10,726 nt of DNA. It comes from Verrucomicrobiota bacterium. GTDB lineage: Bacteria; Verrucomicrobiota; Kiritimatiellia; Kiritimatiellales; Tichowtungiaceae. The translations under genes were made by a program, and so were the position numbers. The notes beneath the pieces are model-generated. The model saw only the letters and a program-made list of their open reading frames with translations. It was not told the DNA's origin and ran no database searches. This document shows, one piece after another, positions 5,655 through 10,726 of the stretch; position 1 is the stretch's first letter, and each line of letters begins with the position of its first letter. The stretch covers positions 1-10,726 of the forward strand of contig JADYZA010000105.1 in assembly GCA_020853375.1 (NCBI GenBank), read 5' to 3'.

Positions 5655-6792
5655 ACCACAACCCCCGAAAACAGACCGCGTCAAAAAAGCCGTCGAGTCG
5701 GGTCTTCTGCCGTGGTTTTCCACGAATGCCCGCGACCTGCCGTGGCGCCGTAACCGCACTCCGTACCGTGTCTGGGTTTCCGAAATCATGCTCCAGCAGA
5801 CTCGTGTCGATACCGTGATCGCGTATTACCTTCGCTGGATGAAGGCGTTCCCTTCATGGAAAGCCCTCGCTACGGCCCCGCAAGGCGATGTGCTGAAGTT
5901 GTGGGAAGGGCTAGGTTATTACAGTCGCGCTCGGAATCTGCATGCCGCCGCCCAAATTATCGCTAAAGAATATCGCGGCGATATTTCCAATCATCGGACG
6001 GAAGTCTTCCTGCGGCAGTTTCCGGGGATTGGAAACTATACGGCGGCGGCGATCGCCAGTTTGGCATTTAACGAGGATGCGGCGGTCGTCGACGGCAATG
6101 TGATTCGTGTGCTGAGCCGCTTATTCGCTTTCGGCGGCGACACAAAGTCGGCGGCTGGAAAAAAACAGATGCAAGCCTGGGCCGATAAGCTTTTGGTCAA
6201 AGGGCGCGCCGGAGAGTTTAATGAAGCGATGATGGAGCTCGGCGCTCTGGTTTGTCTGCCGAAAAACCCGCAATGCGCGGAGTGTCCGCTACGGAAGGTT
6301 TGTTCCGCCTTAATCGAAGGAAAGCCCTCCACGTATCCGGTGATGGAGAAAAAGAAAAAAGTTCCGCACATCACCGTTGGGGCGGCCGTGACAATGAACC
6401 GGAAAGGCGAAGTGCTGATCGCCCAGCGCAAACAGGATGATATGCTCGGCGGACTTTGGGAGTTCCCCGGCGGCAAACTGGAGCAGGGAGAGACGATTCA
6501 AGAGTGTGTTTCCCGTGAGCTTCAGGAGGAGCTCGGCATTAAAACCGTTATTGGAGAACATGTTATAACGGTTAAGCACGCCTATAGCCATTTCACGATG
6601 ACCATGCATGTTTACCGCGCCGCGATCGTTTCCGGACGTCCTAGACCCATTCATTGCGCCGATTATGCCTGGGTCAAAGTTCCAGACCTTGGAAAATTTG
6701 CCTATTCAAAGGCCGACCTACTGGTGGTTGAAAAACTTCGTAAAGCTCTGGGGGGCGAAAAAACAGGAAAAAAGGTTGATGCCGCAGGGTGA
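5641..6792 (+). CDS. mutY: A/G-specific adenine glycosylase MutY with intact C-terminal Nudix domain
   Basis: A 383-residue base-excision repair enzyme that removes adenine mispaired with 8-oxoguanine. The N-terminal glycosylase domain has catalytic E48 (WVSEIMLQQT), the helix-hairpin-helix FPGIGNYTAAAI (127-138) and catalytic D151 (VVDGNV). The 4Fe-4S cysteines are C205, C212, C215 and C221 (spacing 6-2-5). From about 243 a MutT/Nudix domain follows. It has a full Nudix box at 278-300 (G-x5-E-x7-REL-x-EE-x-G-I), unlike the degenerate box of classical MutY, and a YSH motif (315-317) at the place of the FSH loop that reads 8-oxoG. The start is ATG 5641; upstream in-frame codons are antisense to ferritin. 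The Shine-Dalgarno is weak (AGGGA about 13 nt upstream). A faint promoter, TTGAGA (5569) -17- TGTGAT, may serve it. Confidence 0.95.
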   Translation: MQAVKPQPPKTDRVKKAVESGLLPWFSTNARDLPWRRNRTPYRVWVSEIMLQQTRVDTVIAYYLRWMKAFPSWKALATAPQGDVLKLWEGLGYYSRARNLHAAAQIIAKEYRGDISNHRTEVFLRQFPGIGNYTAAAIASLAFNEDAAVVDGNVIRVLSRLFAFGGDTKSAAGKKQMQAWADKLLVKGRAGEFNEAMMELGALVCLPKNPQCAECPLRKVCSALIEGKPSTYPVMEKKKKVPHITVGAAVTMNRKGEVLIAQRKQDDMLGGLWEFPGGKLEQGETIQECVSRELQEELGIKTVIGEHVITVKHAYSHFTMTMHVYRAAIVSGRPRPIHCADYAWVKVPDLGKFAYSKADLLVVEKLRKALGGEKTGKKVDAAG

Positions 6793-6802
6793 ATGATATA
6801 GA
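6776..6802 (+). promoter_or_regulatory. Possible promoter for the rpsP operon
   Basis: TATAGA (6797-6802) is preceded by TGA in the extended -10 position. A candidate -35, TTGATG (6776-6781), lies 15 bp upstream, shorter than ideal. Both sit at the very end of mutY. A start near 6809 would put the GCGGAC hairpin in the leader. This is weak support; read-through from mutY is equally possible, as no terminator separates them. Confidence 0.35.
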
Positions 6803-6819
6803 CATGTCCCTCTTTTTCC

Positions 6820-6835
6820 GCGGACAAGAGTCCGC
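6820..6835 (+). other. Hairpin in the rpsP leader
   Basis: GCGGAC (6820-6825) and GTCCGC (6830-6835) form a perfect 6-bp stem with an AAGA loop, 26 nt before the rpsP ATG. The T-rich run lies before the stem, not after it, and neither strand has a 3' T-run, so this is not an ordinary intrinsic terminator. It may be an mRNA leader element; its function is unknown. Confidence 0.5.
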
Positions 6836-6861
6836 ATTACTGGACTGGAGATTACTGAATT

Positions 6862-7161
6862 ATGGCAACAAAAATACGTTTACGTCGAATGGGCACCACC
6901 GGCAAACCTTTCTATCGCGTTGTGGCAGCCGATTCCCGCTTCGCAACCACCGGGCGCTTTCTCGAAATCCTTGGCTGGTACGACCCCAAACAGCAGGGCG
7001 AAAATTTCAGCCTTAAGCTGGATCGCGTCAACTACTGGCTTGGAATCGGAGCACAGCTTTCCGGCACCGCCGCGAGCCTGGTGAAAAAGGCCGAAGCCGG
7101 CCAGGGCGTAAAAGCTCCGGTTGCTTCTGTCAAAGAAGCCCCCGAACAGCAGGGAGCTTAA
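6862..7161 (+). CDS. rpsP: 30S ribosomal protein S16
   Basis: A 99-residue protein starting MATKIRLRRMGTTGKPFYRVV, the S16 N-terminal signature. It continues with DSRFATTGRFLEILGWYDP and ends in LKLDRVNYWLGIGAQLS, the segments that bind 16S rRNA in the body of the small subunit. The C-terminus (about 80-99) is a short Lys/Ala/Glu-rich tail, a little longer than the commonest S16. A GGAG lies 11 nt before the ATG. It is the first gene of the translation operon; khpA starts 3 nt after its stop. A leader hairpin and a possible promoter lie between it and mutY. Confidence 0.97.
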   Translation: MATKIRLRRMGTTGKPFYRVVAADSRFATTGRFLEILGWYDPKQQGENFSLKLDRVNYWLGIGAQLSGTAASLVKKAEAGQGVKAPVASVKEAPEQQGA

Positions 7162-7164
7162 AGA

Positions 7165-7395
7165 ATGAAGAAACTCGTAAAGCAGATGGTCGCCGCCCTG
7201 GTAGACCAGCCTCGGCACGTTAAGATTACTGAAATCAAAGGTGATAAAAGCGTTGTTTATGAACTGCGCTGCCATGAGAAAGATGTCGGTAAAGTCATTG
7301 GACGCAGCGGCAAGACCGTTGGCGCCATGCGCACACTGCTCGGAGCCATCGCGGCCCGCGACGGACGCCGTGCGATGCTCGAAGTGGTGGAATAA
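7165..7395 (+). CDS. khpA: KH-domain RNA-binding protein KhpA (YlqC family)
   Basis: A 76-residue single-KH-domain protein. The GXXG loop is visible in GKVIGRSGKTVGAMRTLL (about residues 42-59), followed by the last helix and strand (AARDGRRAMLEVVE). In Gram-positive bacteria KhpA pairs with KhpB (Jag/EloR) and binds RNA, affecting cell elongation and sRNA functions; whether that partner exists here cannot be seen. It starts 3 nt after rpsP with AGGGAG 8 nt upstream, so it is surely cotranscribed. An intrinsic terminator follows 18 nt after its stop. In many bacteria this gene lies between rpsP and rimM; here rimM is missing and trmD comes next. Confidence 0.93.
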   Translation: MKKLVKQMVAALVDQPRHVKITEIKGDKSVVYELRCHEKDVGKVIGRSGKTVGAMRTLLGAIAARDGRRAMLEVVE

Positions 7396-7413
7396 ACAAA
7401 CCCCCTGTGGTAC

Positions 7414-7440
7414 AAAAGCGGCCGAGAGGCCGCTTTTTTT
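7414..7440 (+). terminator. Intrinsic terminator after khpA, abutting the trmD ATG
   Basis: GCGGCC (7418-7423), a GAGA loop of GNRA type and GGCCGC (7428-7433) form a perfect GC stem. It is extendable by A7414-7417 pairing with T7434-7437, and seven T follow (7434-7440). The trmD ATG begins at 7441, the very next base. The only Shine-Dalgarno-like sequence for trmD, GAGAGG (7424-7429), lies in the loop and stem. Confidence 0.9.
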
Positions 7441-8142
7441 ATGATGCAAATTGATGTCATAACCCTTTTTCCCGAAATGCTCGACGGCTTCCTTGGCCAG
7501 AGCATGATGAAGCGTGCCGCCCAAGCGGGGCATGTCACCTTCCACGGCATCAATCTACGCGACTTTGCCGAAGATAAACACCGCACCACCGACGAACGTC
7601 CGTTTGGCGGTGGGCCCGGCATGGTGATGAAGCCCGAGCCGATCTTCAAGGCGGTCGAGTCCGTCCGGACGGAAAAGTCGCGCGTTATTCTGATGTGCCC
7701 GCAAGGCAAGCCTTTTACCCAGAAGCACGCTCAGGAACTTTCTAAAGAAAAACACCTGATTTTTGTCTGCGGACACTATGAAGGAGTCGATGAACGCATT
7801 CGCCAGGCAATCATTGATGAAGAAATCTCGATTGGCGACTACGTGCTGACTAACGGCGTATTGCCCGCCGCCGTGGTGATCGATGCCGTGGTTCGGCTGA
7901 TTCCCGGCGTGCTTGGCGGGGAAGGAGCGGCGGAGCAGGAATCGTTCAGCGAGCCGCTATTGGAATATCCTCAGTACACCCGTCCGCCGGAATTTCGCGG
8001 CATGAGTGTGCCGGAGGAGCTGTTGACTGGAAACCATGCCGCAATTGCCGCATGGCGTCGGAAACAGTCGGAAATGCGGACGGCTGAGCGCCGCCCTGAC
8101 CTGCTGAATCAAGGCCCGGCAGAAAATGGAGATGACGCTTGA
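7441..8142 (+). CDS. trmD: tRNA (guanine-37-N1)-methyltransferase TrmD
   Basis: A 233-residue SPOUT enzyme that methylates G37 next to the anticodon, using S-adenosylmethionine, to prevent frameshifting. It starts [17 protein letters not shown] 7441 and ATG 7444 are both possible, the second giving the commoner length. The hallmarks are [13 protein letters not shown], the SAM-binding knot motifs [11 protein letters not shown] and [15 protein letters not shown] with VRLIPGVLG, and the C-terminal [10 protein letters not shown] and [10 protein letters not shown]. The residue aligned with the catalytic Asp of E. coli TrmD (before SF) is Glu here. I think Glu is tolerated at this place in other TrmDs, so I treat it as a variant, not a defect. 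Translation initiation is odd: the start codon directly follows the T-run of a strong terminator. The stop overlaps the -35 of the rplS promoter. Confidence 0.96.
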   Translation: MMQIDVITLFPEMLDGFLGQSMMKRAAQAGHVTFHGINLRDFAEDKHRTTDERPFGGGPGMVMKPEPIFKAVESVRTEKSRVILMCPQGKPFTQKHAQELSKEKHLIFVCGHYEGVDERIRQAIIDEEISIGDYVLTNGVLPAAVVIDAVVRLIPGVLGGEGAAEQESFSEPLLEYPQYTRPPEFRGMSVPEELLTGNHAAIAAWRRKQSEMRTAERRPDLLNQGPAENGDDA

Positions 8143-8166
8143 CCGAAATGCGTAGTTGGGTATTAT
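8139..8166 (+). promoter_or_regulatory. Sigma70-type promoter for rplS, overlapping the trmD stop
   Basis: TTGACC (8139-8144), a 16-bp spacer and TATTAT (8161-8166) each match 5 of 6 consensus positions. The -35 contains the trmD TGA (8140-8142). Transcription would start near 8173, giving an L19 leader of about 34 nt with purine-rich Shine-Dalgarno sequences (GGAAG, AGAGA at 8189-8200). Confidence 0.7.
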
Positions 8167-8206
8167 TCGACGCTCGCTTTTGGAATTTGGAAGAAAGAGA
8201 ACAATT

Positions 8207-8554
8207 ATGAATCCGGTAGTCGCAAAAATAGGCAAAGAACAGTGCACCAAAGAAGTTTCCGTTTTCAATATCGGTGACACCGTTAACGTGAATGTGAAGA
8301 TTAAAGAAGGCACCAAAGAACGTATTCAGGTGTACTCAGGCACAGTCATCGGGCGTGATGGATACGGCGTTGCCGAAACCTTCACCGTGCGCCGTGTCGC
8401 TTTCGGCGAAGGTATCGAGCGCGTATTTCCTATGCAGAGCCCGAACATTGCGGGAATTGAAGTGATTCGTAGCGGGAAAACCCGTCGCGCTAAACTTTAT
8501 TACCTCCGTGATATCTCCGGCAAAAAGGCGCGCATTAAAGAACGTCGCGTGTAA
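8207..8554 (+). CDS. rplS: 50S ribosomal protein L19
   Basis: A 115-residue L19, located at the 30S-50S interface of the ribosome. The L19 core is clear: [20 protein letters not shown] (about 24-43), [36 protein letters not shown], and the basic end [20 protein letters not shown]. The ATG at 8207 is preferred; the frame is open upstream to 8156, but that stretch holds the promoter and Shine-Dalgarno. It has its own strong promoter and its own terminator (8580-8611), so it can behave as a one-gene unit inside the larger operon. Confidence 0.97.
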   Translation: MNPVVAKIGKEQCTKEVSVFNIGDTVNVNVKIKEGTKERIQVYSGTVIGRDGYGVAETFTVRRVAFGEGIERVFPMQSPNIAGIEVIRSGKTRRAKLYYLRDISGKKARIKERRV

Positions 8555-8560
8555 GCTGCA

Positions 8561-9205
8561 ATGGACATGCTCCGTTACGAAAAAGAGGCCTGGCAATCAG
8601 GCCTCTTTTTTATTGCCGGAATCGACGAAGCTGGGCGAGGCCCGCTGGCCGGGCCGGTCGTGGCTGCCGCCGTCGCCTTTGACCGCGCGCCGCTTGAAGA
8701 CGGCGGTGAGGAACTTTTTGCCGGTCTTACCGACTCCAAGGCGCTCACCGAAAAACGCCGTGAGTATTTTTTTGAACAGCTTCAAGGCTGCGGTTTTGCA
8801 CACATCGGTTGTGCGGTCATCGGGCCGGACGTTATTGACGAAATTAATATCCTGCAGGCCACTTGGAAGGCAATGGGCGAAGCTGTTGCGCAAATCAGCC
8901 CGGTTCCGGATATGGCTCTGGTCGACGGTCGGCCTGTTCGGGGGCTGTGCTGTAAATCGCGGAGTGTCATCAAAGGCGACGCTCAAAGCCTTTCCATCGC
9001 CGCCGCCAGCGTCATCGCCAAGGTTACTCGCGACCGCCTGATGGTTGAACTCGACACGCAGTTTCCGCAGTACGGTTTTGTTAAACATAAAGGCTACGGC
9101 ACCAAGGAACATCTTGCCGCCATCCGCCGTCACGGCCCTTGTTTGCATCATCGGAAAACGTTTCGTCCCGTTTCTGAACTCCATCAGGGGGATTTAAGTT
9201 TTTGA
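8561..9205 (+). CDS. rnhB: Ribonuclease HII
   Basis: A 214-residue enzyme that cuts RNA in RNA-DNA hybrids and removes misincorporated ribonucleotides from DNA. The metal-binding acidic residues are D22 and E23 (AGIDEAGRGPLAGP), the Asp of LVDGRPV and the Asp of KVTRDRLM. Also typical are LTDSKALTEKRRE, AAASVIAK and the C-terminal YGFVKHKGYGTKEH with HRKTFRPV. The start is ATG 8561, 6 nt after the rplS stop; ATG 8567 is the only other in-frame choice before the catalytic motif, and neither has a good Shine-Dalgarno. Codons 7-17 (EKEAWQSGLFF) are formed by the rplS terminator hairpin. The LRYE-x3-W-x2-G pattern before the catalytic Asp is normal in RNase HII, so this stretch is real protein. 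The stop overlaps the yraN start (TTGA). Confidence 0.96.
   Translation: MDMLRYEKEAWQSGLFFIAGIDEAGRGPLAGPVVAAAVAFDRAPLEDGGEELFAGLTDSKALTEKRREYFFEQLQGCGFAHIGCAVIGPDVIDEINILQATWKAMGEAVAQISPVPDMALVDGRPVRGLCCKSRSVIKGDAQSLSIAAASVIAKVTRDRLMVELDTQFPQYGFVKHKGYGTKEHLAAIRRHGPCLHHRKTFRPVSELHQGDLSF
8580..8611 (+). terminator. Intrinsic terminator of rplS embedded in the rnhB coding start
   Basis: GAGGCCTG (8585-8592) and CAGGCCTC (8598-8605) form an 8-bp perfect stem with a GCAAT loop. It is flanked by A8580-8584 and T8606-8611, which extend the stem and supply the U-tract. It begins about 26 nt after the rplS stop and lies wholly within rnhB codons 7-17. Confidence 0.88.
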
Positions 9206-9609
9206 AATGGTTTTTCCAATGGTTGAAAAAAGAGGCTCCGCACTTGCGCACAGGTCGGCTAGGTGAGGCGCATGCGGAGAAGTTTCTAAAGAAGTCCGGC
9301 TTTAAAATCATCGCCCACAATGTGCGGGTGGGTTATGACGAGCTCGATTTAATCGCGAAGCTGGGCGACACCTTGATTTTTGTGGAGGTCAAAACCCGTG
9401 CAAGTGAGGATTTTGGGCGGCCTGCGTCGGCGGTCAACTGCGCCAAGCGGAAGAAGCTGTCGCGCGCGGCGGTACACTTTTTGAAGGATCGTAAACTGCG
9501 CCCGCCGTATATCCGTTTTGATATTGTTGAAATCATCGGCGAAAAACCGGACATCCGGCATATCCCCAACGCGTTTCAGCTCGAAGGCGGATACCGTATT
9601 TGGTGGTGA
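9202..9609 (+). CDS. yraN: YraN/UPF0102 family protein with PD-(D/E)XK nuclease-like fold
   Basis: A 135-residue predicted nuclease-fold protein of the YraN family, whose function is unproven; the fold resembles archaeal Holliday-junction resolvases and restriction enzymes. The motifs are RTGRLGEAHAEKFL, NVRVGYDELDLIA (metal-site Asp) and LIFVEVKTR (the E-x-K pair). The family's usual GEIDLI reads DELDLI here. The start is a TTG (9202-9204) overlapping the rnhB TGA (TTGA). No in-frame ATG precedes the conserved core, and AGGGGGA lies about 9 nt upstream, so coupled translation with rnhB is likely. Pairing with rnhB is common in bacteria. Its stop is 4 nt from the convergent rny stop, with no terminator visible. 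Confidence 0.9.
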   Translation: MKWFFQWLKKEAPHLRTGRLGEAHAEKFLKKSGFKIIAHNVRVGYDELDLIAKLGDTLIFVEVKTRASEDFGRPASAVNCAKRKKLSRAAVHFLKDRKLRPPYIRFDIVEIIGEKPDIRHIPNAFQLEGGYRIWW

Positions 9610-9613
9610 CCGG

Positions 9614-10726
9614 TTATTTCGCGTATTCGATGGCGCGGGTTTCGCGGATGACTGTGACTTTGACTTGGCCGGGATATTTGACTTCGGCTTGAATCCGGTT
9701 GGCGATTTCACGCGCCAGAATAAGAGATCGGGCGTCGTCCACTTTATCGCTTTCAACAATTACGCGCAGTTCGCGGCCAGCCTGAATGGCGTAACATTTG
9801 TCGACACCTTTGTATGAGGTGGCGATTTTCTCGAGCTTGTCGAGACGCTGGAGGTAGAGGTCGGTTGTATCCATGCGCGCGCCGGGGCGGGCGGCGGTCA
9901 TGGCATCGGCGGCGGAAGCGAGTACGGCATAGACGCTGCTCTTTTCGACTTCTTCGTGATGCGAGGCGACGGCGTTGTAAACCAGCGGAAGCTCACCGTA
10001 TTTGCGGAGCAGGTTGGCGCCGATAGCCGCATGGGAACCTTCCACGTCATGGTCGAGCGCTTTGCCGAGATCGTGGAACAACCCGACCCGTTTGGCGATA
10101 TTGACATCCAGATCGAGATCGGCCGCCATCATTCCCATCAGCGAAGCCGTTTCGATGGAGTGATCGAGCACGTTCTGTTTATAGCTGGTGCGGTACTTCA
10201 GTCGGCCGAGAACCTTAACCAGTTCCGGCGCGACGCCGGATATGCCGAGCTTGTAGAGAGCTTCTTCGCCTGCCTGCCGGATGATTTCATCAACGTCGGT
10301 GCGGGTCTTTTTGATCGTTTCTTCGATGCTGGCAGGATGAATTCGCCCGTCAGCCATCAGCAGTTCAAGGGCGACGCGAGCCACTTCACGTCGAACCGGA
10401 TCAAAGCAGGAGAGCTGCACGATACCAGGAGTTTCGTCAATGATCAGGTTCACTCCGGACTCCATTTCGAACGATTTGAAATTACGACCTTCCTTGCCAA
10501 TCAGTCGACCTTTCATGTCTTCAGAGGGCAGGGTGACCTGCGTGACGGTGTTATGGACGACGTGTTCTCCGGCGTACCGTTCAATGGCTGTGCAAATCAC
10601 ATCGCGGGCTTCTGCCCGAGCCTGTTCATAGATTCGTTTCTGCTGCTGACGGATCAGTCCGCTGATTTCGGATTCCAGCTCTTTCTCTGTCTGATCCATA
10701 ATCAGTTTACGCGCATCTTCTCTGGA
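9614..10726 (-). CDS. rny: Ribonuclease Y, C-terminal part (5' end outside window)
   Basis: The frame is open to the window edge (about 370 residues seen; RNase Y is usually near 520), so the N-terminal membrane anchor and most of the coiled coil are missing. RNase Y is an endoribonuclease that starts mRNA decay. Counting from the in-window Met at 10699, there is the end of the coiled coil (1-45), a KH domain with GRLIGKEGRN (64-73), and an HD domain with H180 (VLDHS), H209-D210 (LFHDLGK) and D265 (ADAMTAARPGAR). The conserved tail is IQAGRELRVIV and YPGQVKVTVIRETRAIEYAK. The Met at 10699 is not the start: the upstream codons read SREDARKLI, which continues the family sequence. It converges on yraN. 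Confidence 0.96.
   Translation of the reverse strand, partial: SREDARKLIMDQTEKELESEISGLIRQQQKRIYEQARAEARDVICTAIERYAGEHVVHNTVTQVTLPSEDMKGRLIGKEGRNFKSFEMESGVNLIIDETPGIVQLSCFDPVRREVARVALELLMADGRIHPASIEETIKKTRTDVDEIIRQAGEEALYKLGISGVAPELVKVLGRLKYRTSYKQNVLDHSIETASLMGMMAADLDLDVNIAKRVGLFHDLGKALDHDVEGSHAAIGANLLRKYGELPLVYNAVASHHEEVEKSSVYAVLASAADAMTAARPGARMDTTDLYLQRLDKLEKIATSYKGVDKCYAIQAGRELRVIVESDKVDDARSLILAREIANRIQAEVKYPGQVKVTVIRETRAIEYAK

Noticed and set aside
5601..5789. N-terminal extension of ferritin by 63 residues
   Set aside because: The extension is antisense to conserved mutY codons and lacks family sequence; ATG 5600 has a good Shine-Dalgarno and gives exact FtnA numbering.
6820..6835. GCGGAC hairpin as an intrinsic terminator of mutY
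   Set aside because: No T-run follows the stem on either strand; the pyrimidine run precedes it.
7900..8000. Glu in place of the catalytic Asp of TrmD before the SF motif
   Set aside because: All other TrmD signatures are intact and I believe Glu occurs here in other lineages, so I do not call it inactive; an alignment would decide.
9209..9232. TTTTTC...GAAAAA inverted repeat at the start of yraN
   Set aside because: The stem is A-T only with no GC core and no following T-run on the plus strand; it is within codons for FFQWLKK and is unlikely to terminate.

Overview
The window looks like chromosomal DNA of a free-living, moderately GC-rich, Gram-negative-type bacterium. It carries a periplasmic amidase, Sec signal peptides, a classical lipobox lipoprotein, RNase Y and KhpA. 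My best guess is the PVC superphylum, perhaps Kiritimatiellota or a relative. That is an inference from the gene mix and the style of the secreted proteins, not from a marker I could compare. There is no phage, transposon, CRISPR array or tRNA. It is mostly housekeeping DNA, and the unusual content lies in how genes are packed and regulated.

Layout. Bases 1-768 (+) are the 3' end of an AddA/RecB-type helicase-nuclease, with an odd pair of 7-nt repeat arrays in its linker. Convergent to it is a secreted N-acetylmuramoyl-L-alanine amidase (778-1776, -). Divergent from the amidase is a two-gene unit (+): an MthK-like potassium channel (1843-2847), with a well-formed internal start for a free RCK domain, and a secreted endonuclease/exonuclease/phosphatase-fold protein (2847-3734). 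A minus-strand unit of ferritin (5600-5085), an unrecognised secreted Pro/Ala-rich protein (5061-4045) and a small lipoprotein (4045-3719) converges on it, overlapping by 16 bp.

Divergent from ferritin is mutY (5641-6792, +), whose C-terminus carries an intact Nudix box. A translation-related operon follows: rpsP (S16), khpA, trmD, rplS (L19), rnhB and yraN. rimM, usual between rpsP and trmD, is absent. The window ends with the C-terminal part of rny (RNase Y) on the minus strand, converging on yraN with a 4-nt gap.

Regulation. The translation operon is cut into parts by signals packed onto gene starts and stops. A strong intrinsic terminator after khpA runs directly into the trmD ATG. A good sigma70-type promoter (TTGACC-16-TATTAT) overlaps the trmD stop and should drive rplS on its own. 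A second strong terminator after rplS lies entirely inside the first codons of rnhB, so one stretch is both terminator and coding sequence. Together these would keep the ribosomal proteins abundant while holding trmD, rnhB and yraN low and possibly translation-controlled. The ferritin promoter (TTGACT-16-TAGAAT) likewise overlaps the mutY start codon. I found no plainly new defence or mobile system. The best leads are the terminator-in-gene arrangements, the internal RCK start, the inverted heptad arrays and the uncharacterised ferritin-linked secreted pair.
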